Of a stretch of DNA of 64,000 nt, positions 31,092 through 42,704 are shown one piece after another. Position numbers and translations under genes: made by a program. The first letter of the stretch is position 1, and the number at the start of each line of letters is the position of its first letter. The stretch covers positions 62,001 through 126,000 of the forward strand of contig JAXCGZ010007605.1 of assembly GCA_037179515.1 (NCBI GenBank), written 5' to 3'. Under the pieces are notes generated by a model. The model was given only the letters and a program-made list of their open reading frames with translations, made no database searches and was not told where the DNA came from. This stretch comes from Halocaridina rubra. Taxonomy: Eukaryota; Arthropoda; Malacostraca; Decapoda; Atyidae.

Positions 31092-34068
31092 TACCTAATT
31101 GTGTTTACGGGAAAGAGCCCAAAGCTCGTATCTTCCCGTCTCCTGATTGGTTCCATTTTATACTTAGTGATACTTATCATACCTGTCCTTAAAACTATGG
31201 ATTGAGATAGCATTAACTACCTCCTCGCTTAGCCAATTCCAATTATCATCTACTCTTACACTGAAAAAGTATTTCCTTACATCCTGCAAAGAAGTTTTCT
31301 TACGAAGCTTCAAACTATGACCTCTAGTTCTAGAGCCAGCCATATCAAAATATCGATCCCTATCCACTCTATCATAACCATGAAGGAATTTAAAGACTGT
31401 CACCATATCCCCCTCAATCTTCTAGCTTCTAGTGATGGTAAGTCTGATTCCCTCAGCCTCTCATCATAACTGGGATTGCGTATTTCTGGCACCAGTTTCG
31501 TGGCATGTCTTTGAACTTTTTCAAGCTTAGCTATGTGCTTTTTCAAGTGCGGATTCCAAAAGGGGGCTGCATATTCGAGTTTTGGCCTCACATAGGTTAC
31601 ATAAATATTTCTGAACATTTCCTTGTCCATGTGCCTGAAGGCTACCCTTACATTTGATAAGAAGGCATATGCTGCCCTTACTATGCCATTTATATGTATT
31701 TCTGGAGACAAATCTGCCAGTATGTTTACTCCTAGATCTCATTTTCTGTCTCTTGAGTTGTACTCCAGCCACCGAGTAGTCAAGCTTGGGCCTTCTTGCA
31801 CTTGTACCCATTCTCATTACCTTACATTTTGAAGTATTGAATTTCATTAGCCACTTTTCTGACCACTGCAGACTATTTAGATCTTCCTGAAGTTCTCTAC
31901 CATTGTTCTCGTTTCTTACTTTCTTCACAATCTTTGCATCATCTGCAAACATATTCATGAATGAATTTACAGCCTCTGGTAGGTCATTTACATATACAAG
32001 GAACAAAAGTGGCCCTAAAATTGAACCCTGTGGAACTCCACTACTAACTCTTCTCCATTCAGACACTGATTGTCTTACTCTAACCCTCTGTTCCCTTCCT
32101 TCTAAGTAAGTTTTTATCCATTCCAAGACATTTCCACCTATTCTAGCCATTGCTGGCAGCTTCCTAATAAGTCTCCCATGTGGAACAGTGTCAAACGCTT
32201 TCTGGAAGTCTAGGAATATGCTATCTGCCCAGCCCTCTCTTTCCTGTAAGATTCGGCTTACCTCATCATAAAATTCTAATAAGTTTGTTACTGTTGATCT
32301 ACCTTCTCTGAAGCCATGTTGCCTCACTGACAAAAAGTTGAAGGATTCCAAGTGGAGAGAGATATGTTTCCTTAATAGTTTCTCCTTAACTATGCAAACT
32401 ATGCTGGTCAAGGAAACTGGTCTATAGTTCAGAGCCGTATCCCTCCTAGCCTTTTTGAAGATAGGTATCACGTTTGCTTGTTTCCAGCATCTTGGAATCT
32501 CCCCTGACTCCATTGACTTTTTAAATATGATACTTAGTGCCACTGATATTGAGTTTGCGCATTTTTTAAGTACATGAGGGGATATGTCATCAGGTCCTGT
32601 AGCTTTATGAACATCTAACTCCATCAGTGCCTTGTATACCTCTGTGGCTGTAGGGTTAATATTCTCTAATACCGGCCCTTGAGCTTCTATCTCTGCAATC
32701 TGAGGGGGTGGGGTATTTTCCACTGTAAATACTGACTGAAACTCCTTGTTCAATTCTTTGCATATCTCTTCATCCGTCTCAGTGATGCTTCCATCCTCTC
32801 TCTTAAGCCTTAAAACCTGTTCTTTTGCCTTCAGTTTTCCTCTGATAAGGCTGTGGAAAAGCTTGAAATTTTCTTTAGCCTTCCTGGTGATGTCCCTTTC
32901 ATAGTCTCTCTCTGCCTCTCTTCCTTTACTTAGGTAGTTATTTCTTGCTCTTTTGTAGGTTTGCCGGGCATTTATGTTTTTTCTCCTCCTATTCCTTTTC
33001 CAGCATTTGTCTCTCCACTCCTTAGCTCTTTTACACTCATTATAGATCCATTTCTCTCTGGCATGAATTACACCTACTTTGGTGAAAGGTATGCAGCAAT
33101 CTACTATCTTTCCATATTTCTCACAAAATATGTGATACATTTCTTATACAGATTTGTTGTAAAATAAGGTTCTCCACTCAATAACTGCAAAAAGCTCATT
33201 CATTTTGATGCAATCTCCTTTTGGATAGTTCCTCTTCATGTACTCAGTGCCTCTACTCTCAGGCAGAATATCTTCAATGATATACTCCATCAACAACACA
33301 CAGTGGTCACTCTTTCAAATTGGTGGTTCATACTCAATTTTTTCAATATCCAACACATTATCTGTGAACACTAGATCAGGTAGTGATGGCTCATCCCCAC
33401 CCCTGGACCTCGTTGGTTCCATTACTTGTTGGTGTAGGAAATTCCCTTGTACGCAGTCTAGCAATCTTGCCCCGAATGAGTCCTCACCACTGTGTGGGTC
33501 AAGATTTATCCAATCTATCTCTTTATGATTAAAATCTCCCATAATCAAAATCCTACATTTTCTCTCCCGTGCCATGTTAACAACTGAGTTTATGACTTCA
33601 ATAGTACCTATATGACTTTCCTCATAAACTTCTAGCCTATTCTGGTTCACTTTCTATTGCCAAGTTTATTTCTTCAACTTGAATCCTTTCACTTATGAGC
33701 AGTGCTATCCCTCCACCAGTCCTCTCAGATCTTTCAACCCTTAATATTCTGAAGCCCTTAGGAAAAACTGTGACACTGTTTATGTCCTCACTCAACCTAG
33801 TCTCTATAATTGCTACTATATCTGCCTTACTGTTGTGAATCCTATCTTTTAATTCTACTGCCTTACCAGCTAATCCATCAGCATTTGTTTATAACATTCT
33901 TAATGATACCCCATCCCCTGATCTTCTGTCATTATCTTCTTTATCTCCCCTGTGTCTGGAAGAACTCTGAAATTAAAATTTTTCTTCCTCATTTAACCTT
34001 CTTGCCTCTTGCAACAAGTTTTTGATCTTTCTCATCTCTTCCTGTGTTCTGTATCGTCTAATGACGAT
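31056..34068 (-). pseudogene. CR1/L2-type LINE, copy 2, long reverse transcriptase frame
   Basis: Same family and order as copy 1. The 537-codon frame 33140-31527 carries the linker (RARNNYLSKGREAERDYERD), then NYRPVSLTSIVC, QHGFREGRSTVTNLLEFYDE, FLDFQKAFDTVPHGRL, SSGVPQGSILGPLLFLVYVN and FADDAKIVKK, so the polymerase motif is intact. The endonuclease at 33790-33315 has lost about 80 bp near 33645 relative to copy 1. The C-terminus is shifted out of frame near 31745 and continues at 31711-31164. ORF1 is reduced to the LLQEARRLNEE region at about 34000. A (GT)n tail at 31056-31088 marks the 3' end. Confidence 0.9.
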
Positions 34069-34192
34069 ACAGTGTGTGTGTGTGTGACACCAGGATGGGC
34101 CAAGAAATAATAAAATAATACTGCCTTTATCGAGCCTGGGCACAAAGAATACATAAAGTAAAGAGAAACAGAGATGGAGAGTGTAATGACCT
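34069..34192 (+). repeat. R1 repeat fragment
   Basis: GACACCAGGATGGGCC to GAGAGTGTAATGACCT with the AAGAATACATAAAGTAAAGA segment. It is cut off where the LTR begins. Confidence 0.8.
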
Positions 34193-34566
34193 TGTAGTGG
34201 GGTAGTTCTCACTCTCCGGCTGTTCTTCTCACCTGTATCATGATATCATATTTATTGGTAGCGTGATCGGTGATAACAGATAAGCATCTTCTTTATAAGT
34301 ATTTATTTGGACAAACAATTAATTCCTCAGAGCTCCAATTCCTTCAGTTCCTTCACTATCAATTCCCGATTCCCGCCCCCAAGGGGGAGACTGCTAAGTT
34401 GTGGATGTGACTTCTGCCCCTGGCAAGGTCTGATCTCTTACTAACTGCGCTCTGTTGACGGCCGTAGAGGTCGTTGGGTATTGAGTGCGTCACTGCCATC
34501 TGGCAATTATAGGCATCTATGAAATGCCGTGTGAGGTTAGAGGCATCTATGATATACCTTATGACA
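34193..34566 (-). mobile_element. LTR of a minus-oriented LTR retrotransposon
   Basis: 374 bp with TG...CA ends (TGTAGTGGGG at the left, TTATGACA at the right). On the minus strand a purine tract, GGGGGTGGGGAG (34578-34567), ends right where the LTR begins with TGTCATAAGG. That is the polypurine-tract signature upstream of a 3' LTR, so the element points left. It interrupts R1. Confidence 0.7.
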
Positions 34567-35067
34567 CTCCCCACCCCCAAACTGAAATATCTCCAATATA
34601 TCAGATTAAGAATAACTACTTCCATGAGAGCCTTATAATTTTCTAGCACTATTTTACAAAAAATGGGGCAGAACTATCTGAGAAACTAACTTTTGAAACT
34701 ATTACAATCTCATACAATTATCTAAACAGATTACAGTAATATCAAACTTACTATGCGTAAAGCATACAAAGAAAAATATGTTCTTTATAATAAGCATTGC
34801 AATTAAAATAAAAAAATCAAACTTAAGTATTCTCAATTGCAATATATAGCTACTAACCATTGGCAAAATTCCTTAAGAACAAAGCTAATTAAGCTATTTC
34901 ATTATTCAAACAGTATATAATACATTTGGACATGATATATGCAAGTACTTTTAAAACAAAACATTTGTCATGGTGTGAAAAGTTAAAAACATTCACAATT
35001 ACAATATGTAATTACTGTTCAAGGACAAACTGATAGGAGAATTAAATGAACATAATATAAAACAAAC
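34567..35067 (-). mobile_element. Possible internal region of the LTR element, non-coding
   Basis: Lies upstream (minus strand) of the 3' LTR and ends at a Tigger terminus. It is A/T-rich and has no gag, protease, polymerase or integrase motif. It may be 3' untranslated internal sequence or host DNA. Confidence 0.4.
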
Positions 35068-35126
35068 AAAATCCGCGATGCACTGAATTCACGATAGGTG
35101 AACCGTGATATAGCGAGGGATTACTG
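35068..35126 (-). mobile_element. Tigger-A terminus, partner of 27166
   Basis: GATGCACTGAATTCACGATA and GATATAGCGAGGGATTACTG, then TA. It matches, inverted, the end at 27166-27235 over about 60 bp. Confidence 0.75.
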
Positions 35127-35128
35127 TA

Positions 35129-35415
35129 TTCTCTGCATGCTATTTCCCTGACGATATTATATCGAAAGTTTGTTTGCTGTTTGTTCTTAATGCTTTTTTC
35201 AATCTTCATAATATCACGTTCATATGAAATTACGCTTGCGTGTTGTTATTAATAAAGTAAAGGGTGGTTTGTTAACAGTGCAGGGAGTGTTTGTACAGTA
35301 AAGGTAAAAATGAATGTAAAATACCTATGATAAATATGGTGCACCTACTTCGCGGATTTTCACCTATCGCGACAGGTCCCGGAACCGAACCCCCGCGATA
35401 AACGAGCGAGCCGTG
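35129..35415 (+). mobile_element. Tigger-A derivative fragment, sister of 57405-58366
   Basis: Shares CCTGACGATATTATATCGAA, TTAACAGTGCAGGGAGTG and the terminus ACCGAACCCCCGCGATAAAC with the element near 57.4-58.4 kb. Here GATAAATATGGTGCACC is uninterrupted, which shows the empty state of the R1 insertion in the sister copy. Confidence 0.75.
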
Positions 35416-35568
35416 TATATTGAATTTTAAAAAAGTAGCAAACATATAGCCTTAGAAAAAATTTTATTCGAAATACACATGAATACACATCTAGCAGTAC
35501 AGCTGTATTTGTATTTATCAAGTTAATGGCTTATACTGTATATTTATTTGTTTATATATTTGGGTATA

Positions 35569-37397
35569 CAGTGAATCCCCCATTATCGCGGGTGTTCGGT
35601 CCCTGGGACCCGGCGCGAAACAGGAAAACTGCAGAGTAGGATCAACCTATATGTACATAGATATTTTAATTAATTTTTACGTTTACACCGTATAAGCTGT
35701 ATAAACCCTCCCTGTACTGTTAACAAACCACCCTTTACTTCATAAATAACAGCATGCAAGCATAAATTTATATGACATACTCATGTACATAGGTATTTTA
35801 CAATTATTTTTACGTTTATTGTATAAACCCTCCCTGCACTGTTAAAAAACCACCCTTTACTTTAGAAATAACAGCATGCAACGTAAATTTATAAGTACGT
35901 GATAGGTAAAGTTACCTTATCTGTTATGGTTAATATTTTCCTTTGCCGCCTAGGCTCACTACAAGAAGCCTTAGAAGATGAAGGATGCTTGGGAGGCATT
36001 GCAGAGGTTAAAATATGCGAGTAAAAAAATCACAAGCAAATCGTATTAATAAGCACGACGTGAACGGCACACACGAGTGAGGCGAGACAATGGAAGATGG
36101 TGGAAGCCTTTGTCCGAAATGCTGATAGCGGTATTGTATTTTACATGTTGCAATACTGTTAGTATTTTTGTTTTTCACTATTTTTTACTGTTTTATTATT
36201 CTTAGGCTAAGAAGTACGTTTTTTATCAATAAAATCATGAAACTACTGGAAATATGAATATATATGTACATAGATATTTTAATGTATTTTTACGTTTACA
36301 CTGTATAAACCCTCCCTGTACTGTTAAAAAAACACCCTTTACATTATAAATAACAGCAAGCAACGTAATTTTTTTATGAAAGTGATAGGAAAACTTACCA
36401 TGAATGAGGTGATGATGACTTGACATACATAGGTACAGTATTTAACAATAATTTTTACGTTTACGTAAAATAGCGGCCGACATCCACAAACTTTTTTCCT
36501 TCTTTCAACATATCTAAGAGTTTCACTTTATCTACAATGGTTAGCATTTTCCTTTGCCACTTAGGCTCACTACAAGAAGCCTTAGAAGATGAAGGATGCT
36601 TGGGAGGCATTGCAAAGGTTAAAATATGCGAGTAAAAAAATCACAAGCAAAACATATTAATAATAATAAGCACAACATGAATGGCGCACACAAGTTAGGC
36701 GAGACAATGGAAGATGGTGGAAGCCTTTGTCCGAAACGCTGATAGCGGTATCGTATTTTACATGTTGCAATACTGTTAGTATTTATGTTTTTTACTATTT
36801 TTTACTCTTATATTATTCTTAGGCTAAGAAATACATTTTTTTTTTATCAATAAAATCATGAAACTACTGGAAATATAAATATATATGCTAGCTCACGTAG
36901 CTGCGACCCCAATACATTGTACGCTATCGAACAGTATTTCGTATGATGCAATACTGTGAGTTATACTGTACGTACGTATATCATTCAGTTATTAGTACAA
37001 TGTATATTAATTTAAAATTCATCTACTTATTTGATGATTGTAGAAAATCTATTGTATTTATTCATTGTAATTTGGACCAAATATTCCTTTTGTAAAGATT
37101 ATACTGTACTTTTCAAAAGAGGTGGTCAATAAACATATCTATCTATCTACATTTATGTTTTTTACTATTTTTTACTGTTTTATAATTCGTAGGCTGGGAA
37201 ATAATTATTTTTTTATCAATTAGATAATGAAATATGTTTTTTTCAATAAAAAAAAATGAAAATACTGAGAATTTTCTTTTTTTAATATTTTAATGTTTTT
37301 TCATATACCCAAAAAATAAAATAATAATTTGCCAAAAAAAAAATCGTGGTACAGTGGAAACGCGAACCAAGAAATGCGATCCAACAGGGGATCACTG
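35569..37397 (-). mobile_element. Chimeric non-autonomous Tigger-A
   Basis: Left-type terminus CAGTGAATCCCCCATTATCG after TA and right-type terminus GATCCAACAGGGGATCACTG before TA. Unusually it holds two transposase N-termini on the minus strand (about 36002-35924 and 36614-36470), each preceded by its own leader. The join is near 36250, where GAAACTACTGGAAATATGAA runs straight into TGTACATAGATATTTTAATG. It therefore looks like a fusion of two derivatives. It carries the same (ATCT)n-tailed insert (about 36967-37150) as the element at 20468-21957. Confidence 0.85.
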
Positions 37398-37533
37398 TAT
37401 ATAAGGATTATATTGAATTTAAAAAGAAAATACCAAACACTTAGCTGTAAATACGATTTTATTCAAAATAAGTTGTTGAGTGTTATGTAAGAATGTGGCG
37501 TCACATGGCATTAGAAAAAAAAGAAGAAGATCC
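37398..37533 (+). mobile_element. Tigger-B fragment, left of the Ty3 insertion
   Basis: Contains GTAAGAATGTGGCGTCACATGGCATTAGAA-like sequence, matching the minus strand of 58610-58680. It continues on the other side of the LTR retrotransposon at 42064. Confidence 0.75.
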
Positions 37534-38015
37534 TGTGTAGGTAGGGCGAGAAGTGGGAGATGGGTTGCTTTTTCGTGATGTGAATAAAGTTGATGTTTTG
37601 GGAAAGAGGGTAGAAAGTTGAGGGGTGAGCATTGTGATCATCATTGTTATGGCTGTTTTTGTGTTGAGGTCTTGAGGAGCCGGCACCGGCATTAGGATAA
37701 GTTATCCTAATTTCGTTTTCTATTTATTTTAGTATATTAGTAAACGGGTTTATTTGCTTGTTTATAACTAGTAAGTGGTTGTGGCTTTGTGTATTCCTGC
37801 GTTTCGGGAGAAGTTGGGCATTATTATGACTGGGAAGGATAGATATTTGGCTGTGGTGTAGGCTGGTCTACTAGCACACTAGAAAGTTTCGGCCTGCTGT
37901 TTATTGACGTCTGAGGTTGTTTAGCCTAGGCCTTCCGGTATCAATGCGTCGCCTGCTGATCTGAGAGGTGAGGACAAACTTTGGTTTTTTTATATATAGG
38001 CTATTTCCTTCCACA
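37534..38015 (+). repeat. 5' LTR of the Ty3/gypsy-like element
   Basis: 482 bp. Shares GTAGAAAGTTGAGGGGTGAG, TTCGTTTTCTATTTATTTTA, AGTTTCGGCCTGCTGTTTAT and AGGTGAGGACAAACT with the 3' LTR. Confidence 0.88.
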
Positions 38016-38059
38016 AGCTATCTAGGCTTAAGCTGTGTGTAAGAGAGAGATGGTTATTT

Positions 38060-41000
38060 GGGAATAGTCTAATAATAGAGTCTAGAGATTTGCGGTTAAT
38101 TGAGGAGTATGATGGCAGTAAAGATGTCGTCGAGTGGTTAGTGTGTAGGATTAGAAAAATTAGTGATTTATCTGTAGTTATCCCTTTGCGGCTGACCAGA
38201 GGTGCTTTTTCAGTGTTTCAGCAGTTAGGCAATATGCCAAGAAAGATGCAGAAGCAGTAAACGAGGCTCTGAACTGCATTTTGATTAGATTCATTTACAG
38301 CTTTTGAAAAGTTCACTAAGCACTAAATCAAGGAAGGAGAGACTGTAGATGTGTATTTAGCCGACTTGAAACGTTTGAGCTCGCTGTTTGACTGCAGTAA
38401 CAAGAAGCTATTGTTGTGCGCTTTTATTACTGGTTTACCTGATTGTGTGAAGCAGGCACTTAGGGCAGGCACGTGTATTGAGAGTATGGGTTTGAGTCAG
38501 TTTGTAGAAAGGGCAAGAATACTTCTGACTGAGGACTCTAATGCTGACACTGTATTTTTTAGTAGAGGTAGATTCCATAATAGAAAGAAAGTATCACGAT
38601 GTGCTGATTTTTAGCGTAAGGTAAACCTGCAATTATGTTTTAATTATGGAAAACCAAACCACTCTGTGCGTGAATGCCCGTTGACTTCACATGTGTAGTC
38701 AGGAAGTGGATCTACCACACTTATTGAGTCTCGTGTGAGTTATAGATGCAATAAACTTGGCCACATAGCAAAAAACTGTGATTTAAACTCTAACGAGGAA
38801 AAGTCATTAGCTTCTTCCTCCAAGAATTGAAAATAGCGCTGCCTGTGTTTGAGTTAATTGTAAACGGAATTCGGGTAAGCGCTCTAGTGGACAGTGGAAG
38901 CACTAGATGTAGCGTTGAGGAGAGGATGTGTCGAGATTGGAGTAGGTGATATGTTGGCCTAATTGGGATTAGTGGCCACGAGGTTCCCTGCAGAAGAGAG
39001 GGGTTTGTCAACTTAGGTAATGGAGGCAATGAGGCAAGAGTGAAGGTGATAGTCGCTTATCATTGTCTGTTGAATTTTGGATTCATCTTGGGGATGAACG
39101 GTATTGAGTTACTGGGGGGAGTAACTATAAAGTTGACCGAGAAGATAACAGTAGGAGATAGAACTAAGTCTTTGGCGGGTATGTCTTTGTGTACGGAAAA
39201 AATCCAGTTGTAGTGGTAGATGAGAAGAACTTGAAAGCAGTGTATGATGGATATTGTTGGGTGATTACTTTGTTATGGTTGGAGGGAAAGGAACCTAATC
39301 TTAAAAACACACCGGTGGAGTATGAAGTCCCTTGACATGTTCGAGAGGAATATGAGCAGGAATTGGCACAGTGTATTAAGGATGGATGGCTTGTGCTGCA
39401 CGTTGAGCAAAAACATGGCCCCCCTCGTGGCTTGATACCTCTTATATGGCAGTGAACCAGAAGAAACGGATGTGTGTTGGGACGGGCGTAAGACGGGGAG
39501 CAATACAGCCATTGTTGATTTTAGGAAGGCGTATTTGCAGATTCATGTGGATGAAAGTCTGTGGGCATATCAGAAAGTGATTTATAAAGGATTGAGGTAC
39601 TGCTTAATGCTGCTTGGGTTCGGGTTGAACGTTGCGCCACTAATAATGTCAGGAATTTTGACAGTGGTGTTTGATCAGGTACCTGAGATCAAGCGGCACA
39701 TTCAGCTTATTTTGACGACATTTATGGGGAAGAAAGTGTTGTGGCATGCAGTCGAGTCATTAAGCATCTGCAAGAGTGAGGTTTAGTCTGCAATTTCCCT
39801 GAGAAGGTATCAGCCTTGGCATGTGTTCTAGGCATGAGGGTGCAGGGTAATCCAGAAAGAAAGGGCCAGCTCAACTGGTGCAGAGACAATAAATTAGAGG
39901 GAGTACCAGATGTACTGACCAGGAGAGTGATATTTTCAATTTGTGGTCAGTTAACTGGACATTTGCTAGTTTGCAGCTGGTTGAGAGTGGCTGCCTCTTA
40001 CCTCAAAGAGTAGTGAATACTTATAGTGTAGGATGGGATGACGAGATCAGAGAGGAGTATGTTCGTGTCATGTTGGAAGATATCTATTGCAGATTAGATA
40101 AATATGAACCGGCTCATGGAAGGTGGAATGTTGAGGGTGCCGAGGCGGATCTGTGGGTTGATGCGAGCTCATTAGCAGTTGGCGTGGTTTTGCAGATGAA
40201 AAGAATAACTGCATAGGATGGACCATGGTTGAGGGAGTCAGATAGCATGCACATAAACATGGCAGAGCTAGAGGCTGTCATTCAAGGGCCTAACGTGGCT
40301 CTATCGTGGAATATAAAGATGATTCAGTTAAAGACTGATTCTTCTACTGTCTATCACTGGTTAACTGACGCGCTGACTAGCATAGCGAGGCTGCAGACAA
40401 AAGCAGCAAATGAGATGCTAATCCGAAGAAGATTGGAAGTCATAACCCAGTTGAAGGAGGAGTATAATACAGAATTGAGCCTCGAGCTAGTACCTAGTAT
40501 ATGCAATCTTGCGGATGCTTTGACGGGGGTACCCAATCGGTGGTTGAGTCGTCAGCACGGTGATGTGTGCACTGTGGCAATCTGTCTTAACCCAGACAAG
40601 AGAAGAGACATTCATCAGACTATGGGTCATCATGGCGTGGAAGGAACAATTTACTTGCTAGGAGGGTGCATCCTTATGGTGCCCGCAAGCTAGTTCAGGA
40701 AGTTGTTAGGAATTGTGAGAAGTGTAACAGTATAGATCCTGCCCCTCAAAAGTGCACACATGGTAGTCTTGAGTGTGCCGGATGTGTGGGGACAGTGTGG
40801 ATGGATGTAGCACACTACAGTGGAAAACACTACCTCACCCTCATTGATTGTGGCCCAATTCGCTTCACTTTGTGGGACAAACTGCGTTATGAGTATTGTG
40901 AGACCGTGATGTGGTTATTAGCACAGGTGTGTTGTGAATGTGGGCCCCTTCGCGAGATCTTGACTGACAATGTAGCAATTTTTAGGAGTCAAAGGTTCAA

Positions 41001-41540
41001 GGATTTCGCCAGGAAGTGGGGGTGTAGTCTGCGGTTTCGATGTGCATATGTTACTGAAAATCCATAGTCGAGAGGGTTCATTGTTTGATCAAGAGGATAG
41101 CTGCCAGAGCTTGCTGTGATATCAGAGAAGCCGTATATTTGTACAACATAACTCCGTTAGATGTTAATGGTGGCAATTGGCAGTACAAGGTAGGGGAGGA
41201 GGTGTGGGTTAAGGACCCCCAAAACAGGTGCGTCAAGAAGTTCGAGTGTGGAAGAGTAACAAAACTGATCTCTCCCCAAGCGGCAGAAGTGGATGGCATA
41301 CCCAGATATGTGAAGGATCTCAGGCGTTGTGTTGTGAGCACAGAGGAGAGGTCAAATAGACTTGGAAGCGGAGGTGAGAATAAGACTGAGGATGATGAGC
41401 ATCTGTTGATCGGATTCAATGAGAATGACACTGACTTTTCAACGAGTGAACACTGCACAGGAGATGAACTGGAGAGGCAGGCTGTGGCCCCTCGGAGAAG
41501 TGGAGGGACGAGGCGTCCTCCCTATTGGCTTTATTGTTGA
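38060..41540 (+). pseudogene. Ty3/gypsy-like gag-pol, many stops and frameshifts
   Basis: Gag about 38060-38615 (ETVDVYLADLKRLSSLFDC). Two zinc knuckles near 38630-38785 (CFNYGKPNHSVREC and CNKLGHIAKNC, the first with an unusual spacing). Protease near 38880 (LVDSGSTRCSV). Reverse transcriptase 39300-39780: VDFRKAYLQIHVDE and LGFGLNVAP in one frame, the YFDD polymerase box (39708-39719) in another, so a base was lost just before it. RNase H with LWVDASSLAVGVVL (40140-40190), then LKTDSSTVYHWL. Integrase zinc finger (HQTMGHHGVEG, CEKCNSID), core MDVAHYSGKHYLTLID and REILTDN, with the region of the last acid in a shifted frame after 41065. The C-terminal VGEEVWVKDP block follows. Not functional. 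Confidence 0.87.
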
Positions 41541-41558
41541 ATTCATATTCAGGGGGAT

Positions 41559-42006
41559 TGTGTAGGCAAGGCGAGAATTGGGAGATGGATTGCTTTTTTG
41601 TGAATAAAGTTGAAGTTTTGGAAGAGAGGGTAGAAAGTTGAGGGGTGAGCATCGTAATCGTCATTGTTATGGTTGTTGTTGTTCTATTGAGGTCTGGAGG
41701 AGCCAGCACCGGTGTTAGGATAAGTCGTGCTGACTTCGTTTTCTATTTATTTTAGTATATTAGTACATGGGTTTATTTTCATGTTTATAATTAGGAAGTG
41801 GTTGTGACTTTGTGTTTCCTATGTTAATGGAGAATTTGGGCATTATTAGGACTGGGAAGGATAGATATTTGGCTGTAGTGTAGGCTGCTCTGTATGCCTA
41901 CTGGAAAGTTTCGGCCTGCTGTTTATTGACGTCTGTGTTTGTCTAGCCTAGGCCCTCCAGTATCGACGAATTGCATGCAGATGTGAGAGGTGAGGACAAA
42001 CTATGT

Positions 42007-42042
<36 letters not shown>

Positions 42043-42063
42043 TATAGGCTATTTCCGTCCACA
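41559..42063 (+). repeat. 3' LTR of the Ty3/gypsy-like element
   Basis: 505 bp, longer than the 5' LTR mainly because of a run of more than 30 T at about 42008-42041. Confidence 0.88.
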
Positions 42064-42330
42064 GAACCACCACCCAGTTTGCTCTCACTCACCATATTGT
42101 TTCTCATGTTCATCTACTCTCTTTGGTTTCCCTCGTTTTTGGTCGTTATTGACATTACTATGTCTCCCAAGTGTAGTGGTGATAGTTATGATGGCAGTGC
42201 TATGAAGAAAAGAAAAACCATCACCTTGGAAGTTATAGTTGAAATAGTAAAATGCTCAGAAAAGGGAGTGAAAGTGAAGCGTTTTTGGCCAGTAGGGTTG
42301 GTTTAATCGTTTTAAGAGTAGTGCTAATTT
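42064..42330 (+). pseudogene. Tigger-B transposase N-terminal fragment
   Basis: The frame from the ATG near 42161 reads MSPKCSGDSYDGSAMKKRKT and EVIVEIVKCSEKG, the start of a TIGD1-like DNA-binding domain, matching the fragment at 58383-58518 and, more distantly, 46204. After KGVKVKRFWPVGLV it jumps to sequence from farther down the gene, so it is internally deleted. The upstream part lies before the LTR retrotransposon at 37398-37533. Confidence 0.75.
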
Positions 42331-42410
42331 GCATAACTTATAATTAAAGAAAAGGGTGTAAAGCTACTGGATGTTGAGCAAAACTTCTTTTTTATTTCAT
42401 TTTCTTTATG

Positions 42411-42580
42411 ATTTTGACGCCAGGACAGGCAAAAAAAAAAAAAAATGAATAACTGTGCCCTCTTCGGCCCTGGGCACAAAGAAAAATAAAAGTAAAGAGA
42501 AACAGAGATGGGGAGTGTTGTGACTTGTCAAATGTGAAAGGATAATAAGGGATATGTGACGAATATCCAATAATATTTGG
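42411..42580 (+). repeat. R1 repeat, diverged fragment
   Basis: GACGCCAGGACAGGC, GGCCCTGGGCACAAAG, AAAGAGAAACAGAGATGGGG and AATATCCAATAATATTTGGT follow the R1 order with many differences. Confidence 0.7.
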
Positions 42581-42704
42581 TGTTGATATAGGCATAGAAA
42601 AAGAATTGTTACTGATGGAAGACTTAGCATCATGGTTTAATTATATGCTGTTTAAGTTGTAATTTTGCATTTATGCTTATTTTTCAGAGTTTTTTCTTTT
42701 GCAG

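Larger units (their letters stand above)
37534..42063 (+). mobile_element. Ty3/gypsy-like LTR retrotransposon, decayed, both LTRs present
   Basis: 5' LTR 37534-38015 and 3' LTR 41559-42063, both starting TGTGTAGG and ending CCACA. They are clearly alike but differ by many substitutions and small gaps, so the insertion is old. A polypurine tract AGGGGGAT precedes the 3' LTR. The flanks are GATCC on the left and GAACC on the right, a 5-bp target duplication with one change. Internal order is gag, zinc knuckles, protease, reverse transcriptase, RNase H, integrase. This order with integrase last identifies Ty3/gypsy rather than copia. The usual primer-binding TGG is not evident after the 5' LTR. 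Confidence 0.87.
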
